A stretch of DNA of 64,000 nt from Bolinopsis microptera (lineage: Eukaryota > Ctenophora > Tentaculata > Lobata > Bolinopsidae), in the NCBI RefSeq assembly GCF_026151205.1, contig NC_087082.1:2014001-2078000 (forward strand). Direction: 5' to 3'. A program made the position numbers and the translations under genes. This document shows, piece after piece, positions 44,553 through 54,721 of this stretch (its first letter is position 1; each line of letters opens with the position of its first letter). The notes below the pieces were generated by a model, which saw only the letters and a program-made list of their open reading frames with translations, had not been told where the DNA came from and ran no database searches.

Positions 44553-44585
44553 AATAGAATGTTTGTGTTCAACTTAATAAAGCCT

Positions 44586-45655
44586 TCATATTTGGTCTTT
44601 ATTCATTTCCACATCAGAGCTGTGTTCAGCCTTCAATGTATATATCTTTTTTACCAACACAATAACCAAGACAACCAAGAGCATGATAATCACAGCTTGA
44701 CCGAAATTACCACAAACCAATATCGTTTTCAACCGAATCGTCTCTCCTGGCTTTGCATCGGGTTCCACACACTTCAAACCATGTGTCTCTTCATTTTGGC
44801 ACGTGATATTCAAAGTAGATTGGAAGTCAAACTCTTTGAAGCCGTACCCAGGTTTGCATCTGACTGAGATGTTGCTGCCCGGTAAGTATAGTGGTAGTCT
44901 ACCTTCAACGTTTCCATTAGCAACCTTGAACTTATTTCTTCGACACAAGGCAAGGTGCTCTTCAGGGAACAGAAGTCTCAGGTTGCTTAAGCGGATATTT
45001 GAGGTCCCAGGGTAGACGTACCTATCCAGACTTGTTATTGAGAAGAAGCAATTGTTGTTGTTTTCTGAATCAATGGGATCTAACACGCTAGATAACTGGA
45101 ATATTGTTCCTCTGATGATTTCAAAGAGCTGATTCACATTATCTTCTTGACAGAGAGTTAAAGAAGCGATTGATTTGGTGTTTTTAAATTGTGCTTCCAA
45201 ACAATACCTCAGAGAATCTGCTTGGAGGATTTTAAATCTGGTCTCATTTCCACTTTCTTTTTTCTCAAATAGCCATGAGATAGCTGATGTACAACCTTTC
45301 CAGTTTAACTCCATCGACTTTCCAAATCCTAAACACTGTCTATTGTCAATGTTTTTCATCAAAACTCCCTTTGAATCCTTATTTGTTGTTGTTGCGCTTT
45401 TGATTGTCCTGCACGGCACTGAAGGACTTTCCTCAAAATTCATCAAGCAGTCCATGTTTCCTAGAACATCAAAAGATGAATGATTTACTTGAGATGACGA
45501 ATCATGAAGGGGAAAGCTGTTGTGAATGCTGCAAGGTTCTTAGAATTACCGGATCTGGAGGCTCCAGCTTCATTGTGCTTTGGGTGTCTGTTTTGGGGCT
45601 CTTCTAATTGCCCAGACTTTATTAGAATCATCACAACAATTACCGTATAGAACAT
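44586..45655 (-). pseudogene. Paralog of the PAN/ricin/sushi receptor gene, PAN domain deleted
   Basis: It aligns with 32774-34033. The signal-peptide segment (MFYTVIVVMILIK, 45655) and the ricin, sushi and TM part (continuous frame 44586-45455, about 289 codons) remain. A deletion of about 190 bp at about 45524 removes the PAN coding region and shifts the frame, so the two parts are no longer joined. Sushi and TM regions are nearly identical to the intact gene, while the ricin region has diverged more. The tail ends in MNKDQI instead of MKRQNMNT. A 7.9-kb insertion separates it from its promoter block at 53547-53835. It is probably a pseudogene, although the downstream frame could still make a signal-less fragment. 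Confidence 0.8.
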
Positions 45656-46280
45656 TTCCTCCTGAATGCAGTTATTAACCAAAACGTGCGCTATTAACTA
45701 ATCAACATAATCATGCTCTGCTTGATTGGACCGTAAAAGATTTTCAATGAAACAAGAAATTTAATTTTAGCACATTTTTACAGAAAAAAAAGATGTTAAA
45801 ACAATTCATAACATATAATGCCCATTTGGTGTATGACTTTTTGTCCTTGACTGCTTGTTTGGTTTTGGAAGGACAGGTAATTAACGGGGCAAGGAATGCG
45901 TGTGCCTGGAAGCTTTTGCACACACCGAAACGCTAGTTCAGTTAAGTTTTTAGAGACAAGGCTCACATTAGGACTAGAAGAAAAATTGTTAGCAGACATT
46001 AGGGGTTCAGTTCATAGTTTTTACTATAGGTTGCAGTCTTGTTGTGACAAAAAGTCTACACTATAACATGCTTTAGTTTATATTGTGTAGTTCAAGGATA
46101 TAAGATGCAGCTTCAAGGTGGATATTGGAGAGTTGGCGAGAGATTATGGCCTTTGTATCAATGGTTATAATAAGCTATAAATATCTTAAACTCTACAGTG
46201 CTAATTAAAAATGTCTTTATACTTCATTCTCAAATTAAATCTTAAAAATTCAAAAATATGCATTCATTTTATTAAAACTT

Positions 46281-46400
46281 TCTCACACATACTTTACTCA
46301 CAGGACAAGACTTGGAAAACAGTAGCCACACACATCTCAACTAAATTCCCTTAGGCTAGTGTTTTCCAAGTCTTGTCCTGTGAGTAAAGTATGTGTGAGA
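46281..46400. repeat. Perfect 40-bp hairpin with 40-nt loop
   Basis: Arms 46281-46320 and 46361-46400 are exact reverse complements over all 40 bases (TCTCACACATACTTTACTCA and onward). The flanking region has inverted ends at 46163-46220 and 47148-47213 and a second inverted TTTAGTC-rich pair (about 46490-46600 and 47020-47125), so it sits inside nested TIR elements. Confidence 0.9.
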
Positions 46401-47831
46401 AAATTGTAAATAAAATAAATCTATATATTTTTGTATCTTTGTATTTTTGAAATTCAGAATAAGACTGAAGTACCCTAGGGCCAACAAATTTGGGTCACAA
46501 TAAATTTGGTTACTATAATTTTGGTTACCACAATTTTAGGCACAAATTTCGCAAATTTTTAGTCTGCAACAATTTTAGTCTAATTTTTTGACTTTCGAGA
46601 CCATTTTCCATTTCATTTATTTGATTTTTCCATTATTAAGCTATTTTTTTCAATTTCGCATATAAAATCATACTTTAAAGTGAACTAAGTACAGACAACG
46701 GAACACATGTATCAGAAATTTCCCATGGGCCCACGTGCACACCGCGCGCCAAACGGTCACGTGGACAAATTATCAACCTCGTGATCCTGTAACTTACACC
46801 ATACGCGCGTATTTTGGTAAGTAGGAATATTCTCGATCTGGGAACATTCCAACGGGGAGCCAATGTTACATACATTAGTTACATATCATAGCATATAATT
46901 TCTTATTACATGCAGTAGGGACCTGTTATGTGTACAGTTAGCGATATTTAACTGTTTATCATAAACATATGATAAAGTGTGTAAGCTCAATAAAATTTAA
47001 TTCATATATGCTCCATTAAAATTTTGGTCAACTTCAAAATTAGTCGTCAAAAAATTTAGTCACATGAAATTTGGTTTACAACAATTTTAGTCAAAAGTTT
47101 GACTAAATTTATGGTAGACTAAATTTGTCGTTCTTAAGGTATAGTGAAATGTTTAATTAGCACTGTAAAGTGTAAAGTTTAGAATATTCAAATAAACTAT
47201 TATAACCATTAATAAATAAATAAATAAATAAATAAATAAAGTCAATTTTTACAGCACAGCAATATATATCTAAATATCAGATCCTCTGTAATCATAATGT
47301 ATAAAAAAAGGAGCTTTTCTCTGTGCTGAAGGATGAATCAAGGCAGATCATGGTTCTGTTAGCAGGCCACCCTAGTTATGGACAATACATATATATAAAA
47401 TAATTAAATTATGATTTTAAAATTGTGTCAAGATTGAACTAAAACATAACTCAGGGTAAAATAGACGTATTCCCTTCGTCAAATTAACTATTTACAATAC
47501 TAAACTTAAACGAACTCCGGGTAAAATAAACGTAATCCCTTTGTCAAACTTGCTATTTACAATAAGTTAATAAATTAATACGGTTGAAAATTATTTCATA
47601 TTCAATAACAATGTAGCATCAATATAATTGATACAAATGAGGAGCATACAGTGAGAATTGCACATAACAGGAGGACTGGAGGTATGGAGCAATAATGATT
47701 GACAGTGCACCTTTCCACTGATGTTCCTAATTTCCTGTAGTAGCTTAATAGGCATGGAAATACTTTGATTGCAGGGGATAGATTGGATTCACTTATGTAC
47801 TGAGATAACTTAACCGAAATAACATAACTGC

Positions 47832-50762
47832 CTAGATACATTGGCTAGTGTTGGGTGGGATCATGAATTTATCGTAAGAGTTATCCCCTTGGTAATTCTC
47901 ATCAGTTAGCAACATATTCATAAGAGTTTCTTTGTATAACTTAGAAAATTTCTTAACGTCGTCACACTCTCTAAGGGACTTTGGTAATATGTTCCAGGCC
48001 TTAGTTCCTAGATAGTTAAACTCCTTGTGAGATCTTGATTTAGGAGTATAAAGATTGCAGTTTTCTGCCTCACGTGATCCACCAGAAATATACGAGAATT
48101 TCCCGATAAAATGCTTTGGACATGTTTCATTGATTATACGGTACATATATGAGCTAAGATGAACCTGTCGTCTCAAATGGAGAGGAAGCCATCCCATAGT
48201 TTTGTATACATTAACCGACCTCTCTCTGATGTTTACATCTAGGGCTATTTTAGCAACCTTTTTGTACATGATATCTAACTCTCCTAGTCGTTTTTTATAT
48301 GTTCTTGACCAGATGGTGTCTAAGTAGTCAAAATGTGGCAACATAAGTGCATTAGCAAACATCTTCCTGAACTTAAGAGGGAGAAGTTTTTTTGATCTAT
48401 GCATAGCACCAATTCTTTTGGATATCTTTTTCTTAATGTTATCAATATGTTCATTAAATGTCAATCTGCTGTCAACTATAAGTCCAAGGTACTTATGGGA
48501 TTTAGTTTCACAGATTACCAAAGTAAGGTCATCACAAATTTCAACAAGGATGGCATCAAGGTTAGGCTTAGAGTCAAGGATCATTAGTTTTGTTTTTTCA
48601 TTATTCAGGGATAGTTTATTAGCCTGAAGCCATCTGATAACTAATTTCAACTCTTGTTTGATGTTACCATAGTTTCCTCTAGATATATTGTCAAAATATA
48701 ATGCACCGTCATCAGCAAATAGATAAGGTTTAGAAAATAGGCATGCATTAGGCAGGTCATTGATAAAAATGCTGAATAGAATTGGTCCTAATATACTTCC
48801 TTGAGGCACTCCAGAGTTCAATGAATGTAAACTGCTTATCCTACTCCCAACTCTAGTTTGCTGTAATCTATCTGTGAGGAAGCTCCTAAACCAGCTCAAT
48901 GCAGTATCTTTTATTCCATAATGCTTCAGCTTTTGAATGAGAATATCATGGTTAACAGTATCACATGCCTTTCTGATGTCCAGGAAGATAATTGCAGGAT
49001 GCTTGGCACTGTTCTTAGCAGTAAATATACGATCAAACAGATCTAACATGAGATAAGTTGTAGAGTGATCTTTACGGAAACCATATTGATGCTCTGAAAG
49101 TATTCCCTTTTCATCAAGATATTGAGTCAGTTGGGAGTTCACACAAAATTCGATGCACTTTCCAAGAATCGGTAAAATTGAGATTGGTCGATAATTACTA
49201 GGATTCTCAGTATCACCATCCTTATGGATTGGGGTGACTTTTGCAACCTTGCAGCTGTTTGGCATGATGCCACTGGATAAACTCAAATTTACAAGATGTG
49301 TTAATGGAGCAATAAATGCAGGTAAAATTTGTCTAAACACTCTCAATGGTATATGATCATTAGTGGATTTGCTACAAGGGATACTTGCCACATAGTCTAA
49401 GATATTGGACTCAGTTATTTCAGTAAAGCTATTCAAGCTGGTCTCGTTGTCAATCTGCTCATTTTGTAGATAAGATAGAAATTCATTTTCATTTTCCAGC
49501 TGCACTTCTGCTTGGATCTTTGGACCTATTTCAGCAAAATATTTATTGGTGGTTTCAGCATCAAGATTGTTATTGATATTGTTAGCTTTAACAGGCAGAT
49601 TTGATGCTGTCTTTATCGTTTTCCATACACCCTTTAGATCATTCATGGCACACTTGGCTTTCAGTTCTGTTGCTAAGTTAGTCTTCCTATTAATTCTAGA
49701 CAAATAGGTTGAATAGTTTCTCTGCCGTTTATATGCCATCCATAATGAGTCACATTTATTACAGTGTATAAGACCATTTGGATGTATACGTCTGTTCTTG
49801 TTGTGTGTTAAAAATTTACGGTAAAGTTTCCCTTTCAATTTCTTACTTTCTAAAAATTCTGGAGATGGCTTATGGATGTAATCACTATGGCACTTAATTT
49901 GTTTAATTGGACAGAAGTGATCATAGTAGTGATCAATATGTTCGTTTAAACCATCAACTGCATCATTCAGACTAGTTGAATCTATTATTGGTCTATAATC
50001 ACAGGTTTCCAAAAATTCTTTAAGAGCAGTAACATTCATTTTGCTGTGATCTCTTATTAGTAACTTCTTGAATTTTGAGGCCTTATGCACATTGAAATCG
50101 ACAATGAACTTTACGACCTGATGATCTCCTATACAATCATCAAGGACTTTGCAGTCAAGAAACTTGGAGTAAGTGTTTGTTATGACAACATCGATTGTGG
50201 TCTTTGTGATTCTGTTTCCTAGTTTAGCAATGCGGGTAATATCCTGAACTACCTGTACCATTCCAAACATTTTCATTGTAATGTCTAATTTCTTATAGTT
50301 CATACTGCTGATGTTGTTTTGGTCTACATTTACATCACCCAGCCAAATAACATTCTTACTTCCTATACTCATCATGCAGTCTGTCATATAATCTAAAAAT
50401 TTGTCAAGAGGACTAAACAACTCAGATCTGTAGAAACAGCAGATGAAAATATTGCAATCTGTAAGATGGATCCAAATAGCCTCGATTTGGTCATATTGCA
50501 AAACTAAGTTTAGTTGAATCATTTTAAACTTTATGTGCTCACTGATGAGAATGCCACATCCCCCATGACCATTGTCGTTAGGACGGTCTTTGCGGATAAA
50601 AGTAAAATTCTTGGGTAGGTTTAGACTGGCTGAGTCAATATCCGACTTAAGATTTGTTTCATTCAGGCATAAAACATCTAATTTCTCTTTCCAGATTAGA
50701 TCTTGGATTTCAAGACATTTTGGCATACCTGTTAGTCCTCCCTGCATGTTGCAATGTCCCAC
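47832..50762 (-). CDS. LINE ORF2: EEP endonuclease + reverse transcriptase, 976 aa
   Basis: Residues about 1-235 form an EEP endonuclease (GHCNMQGG with the conserved Asn, CLNETN, LGDVNVD, TIDVVI, IGDHQVV). The RT covers about 480-760: RPISILPILGK, FLDIRKACDTVNH (motif A, with Cys where Phe is usual), SGVPQGSILGPILF (motif B) and LFADDGALYF (motif C). The C-terminal thumb region with HFDYLDTIW follows. The codon at 50762 is GTG, and the frame stays open upstream only to a stop at 50844-50846, without an ATG. The first in-frame ATG is codon 6, which would remove the conserved Asn of the endonuclease. Translation may start at a non-AUG codon, by reinitiation after ORF1, or the start has been lost. 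Otherwise the catalytic residues look intact. Confidence 0.9.
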   Translation of the reverse strand: MGHCNMQGGLTGMPKCLEIQDLIWKEKLDVLCLNETNLKSDIDSASLNLPKNFTFIRKDRPNDNGHGGCGILISEHIKFKMIQLNLVLQYDQIEAIWIHLTDCNIFICCFYRSELFSPLDKFLDYMTDCMMSIGSKNVIWLGDVNVDQNNISSMNYKKLDITMKMFGMVQVVQDITRIAKLGNRITKTTIDVVITNTYSKFLDCKVLDDCIGDHQVVKFIVDFNVHKASKFKKLLIRDHSKMNVTALKEFLETCDYRPIIDSTSLNDAVDGLNEHIDHYYDHFCPIKQIKCHSDYIHKPSPEFLESKKLKGKLYRKFLTHNKNRRIHPNGLIHCNKCDSLWMAYKRQRNYSTYLSRINRKTNLATELKAKCAMNDLKGVWKTIKTASNLPVKANNINNNLDAETTNKYFAEIGPKIQAEVQLENENEFLSYLQNEQIDNETSLNSFTEITESNILDYVASIPCSKSTNDHIPLRVFRQILPAFIAPLTHLVNLSLSSGIMPNSCKVAKVTPIHKDGDTENPSNYRPISILPILGKCIEFCVNSQLTQYLDEKGILSEHQYGFRKDHSTTYLMLDLFDRIFTAKNSAKHPAIIFLDIRKACDTVNHDILIQKLKHYGIKDTALSWFRSFLTDRLQQTRVGSRISSLHSLNSGVPQGSILGPILFSIFINDLPNACLFSKPYLFADDGALYFDNISRGNYGNIKQELKLVIRWLQANKLSLNNEKTKLMILDSKPNLDAILVEICDDLTLVICETKSHKYLGLIVDSRLTFNEHIDNIKKKISKRIGAMHRSKKLLPLKFRKMFANALMLPHFDYLDTIWSRTYKKRLGELDIMYKKVAKIALDVNIRERSVNVYKTMGWLPLHLRRQVHLSSYMYRIINETCPKHFIGKFSYISGGSREAENCNLYTPKSRSHKEFNYLGTKAWNILPKSLRECDDVKKFSKLYKETLMNMLLTDENYQGDNSYDKFMIPPNTSQCI

Positions 50763-51018
50763 TGCAAGCTTTTTGGCATGGTATGAAACTGTGATTTTAC
50801 TAATGCACGGGTTAATGCAAGAACTGCTGTGAGAGCATGAAAATTATTCCAATTTATGCTGCTATAAACTTGTCAGAATAAGATAAATTGCAGAACTGGC
50901 AAATTTGTATGAGATAATAACAAAACTTTCTAAAACTTCAATAAACATGAGGAACAATGTGTAATTATCCCTTATCTAGAATCTAGATGAAATAAATGTT
51001 AACAATCTTTCTGAAAAT

Positions 51019-52893
51019 TCAAACTTGCTTATGGGCCCAATACTTCAGAAATTTAGCAAGTCGAATAACACCGCTTGTATTGAGGTGACAGTTATCAGAT
51101 ATTTTTGCAGATGGTCTGGCAAAATAAAATTCTTTCCTGAATCCACTTCTATTATAGTTAAATAAATTATGGGTGCTAATGTAATTAAAACAAGAATCTT
51201 TGCTACACATATCCTTAATAACCTTATTCAGCTCTGCCACAACATCATTGCGGCCTTTTGTACTCCTGGGAAGAATATTGAGAACATTAATTGTTGCATT
51301 CGGATACACTGACTTGAGATAATTTAATAGATTACTAATGTCACCTGCTGCATCCTTCAGTGACTTTGAGCCAAAATAGACTGTGTTCACATTATTAGTT
51401 CCTGTCATAATATAAATAATAGATGGGGATGGAACGGAGTGTAGGTCAGTTTTTAGTTTATTTAACATTACTTTGGCATCAGCCCCAGGATAAAACAGTT
51501 TACTAGCACTAACAGTGGACGATGATAACTTGTCCGCATCAAGAAACCTGAACATAGAGCTGCTTATGAATAGGACAGACTTTTGTGAAGCTTTGGCTGG
51601 CTGTTTGCAAACTGAGAGTGCAGGTGAAGAAGAGTCTGTCAGTTTGTGTCCTGAATGAGGGATGGGTGGGGGCGGTGAACGCAGACCAAACTCAGTTGAC
51701 TGAGTGATCCTAGGGGGCTTCATCAGTCTTAGGGTGATGCTGATCCGGGGTTCATCACACATTTCGTCTGGCAGTATCTCATGTTGAAAGTCAGCCTGAG
51801 ACAATTTGGACATGATGAAGACATCTCCATGCTGAAGCTGCACAGAGCCCACAACTTCATTGCTGCCGTTTGATCTAATTTGCAGTGTTCTCGTCGCACC
51901 AAGTGAAATGGTTACAATATCAGAGTGTTCTACAATACATGATTCAGAATCGCTATGAGCTGGCATGAACTCTGCTCCAGTTTCATATAGATTGACGAGA
52001 ATACTATTGTGTCTGAAATTGGGTAATATCACATTAATGTAGGAGCTGAGTTTAGCAAGGTAGGAATCATTGTGTACACTTTTTGGGTCATGTGTTGCAC
52101 CTGAATACTCATAGGGAAAGTCACCAAAATAAACCGATTTCCTGTTTTTAAAACCGTGACTGAACTCAAGTTCTTCCATTAATAGATCAAGTGAAAATTT
52201 AGAGAATGGACCATCATCTAGTAGGGTAACTGGTTTCACTGGTGATGGGGAACAAGTTACAGATATATTCATTGGCCCCGGTGTTATAGGATCGTAGACA
52301 GGGGCAGAGACCAAGTTTGGATATTTGTCTCTGGGCTTAGGGGTGTTGATCCGTGATTCACCAGTAGCAGTAGATACAGGGAGATCAGACTCATCATCCT
52401 CGTCTGCCATAACCTCGTTAACAACAATCTCACTGATAACAATCTCGTTTCCAACAACCTCCTGTGGAACAACCTTGTCCACGACATCGTTGTCAACAAA
52501 CAAACTGTCCGATACAACATCTTCCACAACAATGTCATCTACATCAAACGCTTCTACTTGATTGATAACAACGTGTGACTGAGGGGTAATGGTTATGATC
52601 TCACATTCAATCTCCTCTGATAAGTTCGGCAGCAAATTTTCACACTTAAAACTCTGTTCTTGTATTTGAGTTTGATCTGATATGAGACTATCATTGTACT
52701 GAGCAATGAGATCACTAGTTCTGATAATTTCATTCAATAAAGACAACTTTTTTTCTAAAAAGTCAATCTTGATGTCTTTTGACAGACAATTGTTACAGTT
52801 CTCTGATTTTTCAGACTGGAATGAAAAGTTCAAATGTTCTAAAGGGCGCTCACAAAAGTGGAGACTAATGTCTGAGCTCTGATTATTTGACAT
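51019..52893 (-). CDS. LINE ORF1: coiled coil, AlkB-type dioxygenase domain and SGNH esterase, 624 aa
   Basis: Residues 33-95 have a CNNC pair and a predicted coiled coil. Residues about 113-170 are a Val/Asp/Glu-rich repetitive linker. Residues about 224-395 match an AlkB-type 2-oxoglutarate/Fe(II) dioxygenase. They contain VYFGDFPYEYSG, NLYETGAEFMPAHSDSE with the HxD iron ligands (H313, D315), the distal His (H371 in FQHEILP), and RISITLR (383-389), the AlkB RxNxTxR-type 2OG-binding signature. Residues about 438-620 are an SGNH/GDSL hydrolase: FISSSM (Ser block), Gly470, GTNN (Asn500) and DNCH (D600, H603). Esterase ORF1 proteins are known in CR1/L2-type LINEs. An added AlkB domain is not part of the architecture I know. 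AlkB enzymes remove alkyl groups from nucleic acid bases, so protection or editing of the element's RNA or cDNA is a plausible but untested role. No CCHC knuckle or RRM is seen. Confidence 0.88.
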   Translation of the reverse strand: MSNNQSSDISLHFCERPLEHLNFSFQSEKSENCNNCLSKDIKIDFLEKKLSLLNEIIRTSDLIAQYNDSLISDQTQIQEQSFKCENLLPNLSEEIECEIITITPQSHVVINQVEAFDVDDIVVEDVVSDSLFVDNDVVDKVVPQEVVGNEIVISEIVVNEVMADEDDESDLPVSTATGESRINTPKPRDKYPNLVSAPVYDPITPGPMNISVTCSPSPVKPVTLLDDGPFSKFSLDLLMEELEFSHGFKNRKSVYFGDFPYEYSGATHDPKSVHNDSYLAKLSSYINVILPNFRHNSILVNLYETGAEFMPAHSDSESCIVEHSDIVTISLGATRTLQIRSNGSNEVVGSVQLQHGDVFIMSKLSQADFQHEILPDEMCDEPRISITLRLMKPPRITQSTEFGLRSPPPPIPHSGHKLTDSSSPALSVCKQPAKASQKSVLFISSSMFRFLDADKLSSSTVSASKLFYPGADAKVMLNKLKTDLHSVPSPSIIYIMTGTNNVNTVYFGSKSLKDAAGDISNLLNYLKSVYPNATINVLNILPRSTKGRNDVVAELNKVIKDMCSKDSCFNYISTHNLFNYNRSGFRKEFYFARPSAKISDNCHLNTSGVIRLAKFLKYWAHKQV

Positions 52894-53546
52894 AGTTATA
52901 TTATCAAGAGTTCAATGTTCAGAAGCACAATAAACACTGTAAACGCAATACCTTCAGTCCAGATAGTAGTTTTGATGAGAATAGTTTTGATGAGAAGGAG
53001 GAGGATGAGTAATCTTCAAGTACACTCACAGCAGTCCTTTGCACGTCAACACTTACGCTCGTCTATCATATCTCATACCTCAATAAATGTAATAGATTTG
53101 TAGTGTTGTAATTAGTTTAAAAGCCCATAATTTTTCGCCAGCCCACCAATAGATAATGTTCCCCTTCAAGTGGCATTTTATTTTATTGATTTACACAACA
53201 TAAATTTAAGCATAATATAGTGTAGAGTTTCTGTCACAACAAGACTGCAATTCCTAGTAACAACTAACAACACTTAATTTCTCAACAATTTGTATCTGGT
53301 TCAAGTAAGAGCCTTGTCTCCAATAACTCATCTGGACTAATGTTTTGGTGTGTGCAAAAGCTTTCAAGCCCGCACTTTCCTTGTCCCGTTAGTTGCCTGT
53401 CCGTTTACAACCTAATTAGCAGTTAAGGACAGAAAGTCATACACCAAATGAGCATTATATTTTCATTGTTATAAATTTGCTGATTCTGTAAAATTTGCTA
53501 AAATCAAATTTTTTGTTTCATTGAATTTCTAGTTTCATTGAGTTAT

Positions 53547-53835
53547 TTGTAATTATCAAATCTTTAACAGAAAACTGTGACATTAAATTATTTTTATTCT
53601 TATTGTATTGCTGTGAAATTTAATTATATTTCTAATAATAATCGATCAGAGATTAATATCAGTAACCATCTTATAAATTATCAAGCTCAGACTGACTAGT
53701 TTGGATACTAAGTTTAGTAGTGATTCTAATTCTGTTTTTAGTTCTAAATGGAGACTATGTTGCAATAAAAAGCAATTCACAGTATCGACATTACTGATGC
53801 TCATAAATAACAATTCTAGAGGGTAACGCAATTTT
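53547..53835 (-). promoter_or_regulatory. Stranded promoter/5' block of the receptor paralog
   Basis: It matches 34052-34330 upstream of the intact receptor gene (TTTGTAAT, TATCAAATC, GGAGACTATGTTGCAATAAA and CTCAT(A/G)AACAACAATTCTA). Its gene (44586-45655) lies beyond the 7.9-kb insertion, so this block now has no adjacent coding sequence. Confidence 0.75.
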
Positions 53836-53947
53836 TATATTTTTAATTCAATTAATTGTTATATATATATAAAAAGAAATATATATATATACGGTAAGTC
53901 AAGCGTTACATTTCAGCCATGCAAAATTACGAAGACATATTTTTATA

Positions 53948-54721
53948 TACAGGGTGGGCCAAAAGTCAGTACCCATACGTTGGCCTTAATAGCTCCGCCG
54001 TGTTTCATATTTGAGAGCTGTTGCTTTGCAGATGGCATACTGTTATACTTACTGGTTCGAGGATTCCGTCGTCAAAATTTGAAAATTCGAATATTGTAGA
54101 CCACGCCCATTCAATATTAAAACACCTATATTGTTTTCTCTGATCATGCTGAACGCCTAATTTTTTCAGGGACGGTAGATTATCAAATGTTGCATATGAT
54201 CTGAAAATATGAGGCAAAACGGATTAGAAATGACGAAGTTATCAAGCATTTTCTGTATCTCGTTAACAATATTGACTGGGTGATTATGTGACACCGTGAC
54301 ACGACACCTTAATTGGGCACCCTTAACAATTCCCATAATGTTTAACGGGGTAGTTAACGGGGGCACCTTATCACGTGATTAGGTAAACCAATCACCTGAT
54401 CACACGTAATGAATAAACTCGTTATGCTTCATATCTCGGTCATCTGAGAAGCTACAGTTCTAATTCTTTCAGGACAAACGTAATTCGAATGGCCAAACAC
54501 AATTCAATAACATTTAGCCTGATCCGACTATCCAAGCTATCAAATAAATGTGAAAATGAACCTCCATTTGAAAAAAATGAACGCGAATATTTTTCGAGTT
54601 GACAAATTCCTCGAACCAGTGGTGGTACTAAGTCATACCAGAAAGAAGTATTTAAATTGGGCACTCAGTGACTGAGCTATAAAGGCCAACGTATGGGTAC
54701 TGACTTTTGGCCCACCCTGTA
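53948..54721. mobile_element. 774-bp mariner/Tc1-like MITE
   Basis: The termini are inverted copies of about 40 bp, starting TACAGGGTGGGCCAAAAGTC and ending with its complement, with TA at both ends. There is no transposase ORF. A partial copy is at 56523-56830. Confidence 0.85.

Larger units (their letters stand above)
47211..53120 (-). mobile_element. Two-ORF non-LTR retrotransposon (CR1/L2-like group)
   Basis: The order on the minus strand is a 5' UTR of about 230 bp, ORF1 (52893-51019), a gap of about 260 bp, ORF2 (50762-47832), a 3' UTR of about 600 bp and a (TTTA)n tail at about 47214-47240. Both ORFs are uninterrupted. The EEP+RT type with SGVPQGSILGP and an esterase in ORF1 places it in the CR1/L2/Daphne group; finer placement needs a tree. 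Confidence 0.85.
45677..53540. mobile_element. 7.86-kb composite insertion (foldback element carrying a LINE)
   Basis: It is flanked by AGTTATT at 45670-45676 and 53541-53547. Joining the flanks restores the order seen in the intact paralog at 34045-34060. Inverted arms of about 400 bp lie at about 45746-46180 and 53125-53530 (TTTGGTGTATGACTTTTTGTCC versus its complement, with about 15-20% difference). Between the arms lie further small repeats and a complete LINE. Confidence 0.7.
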
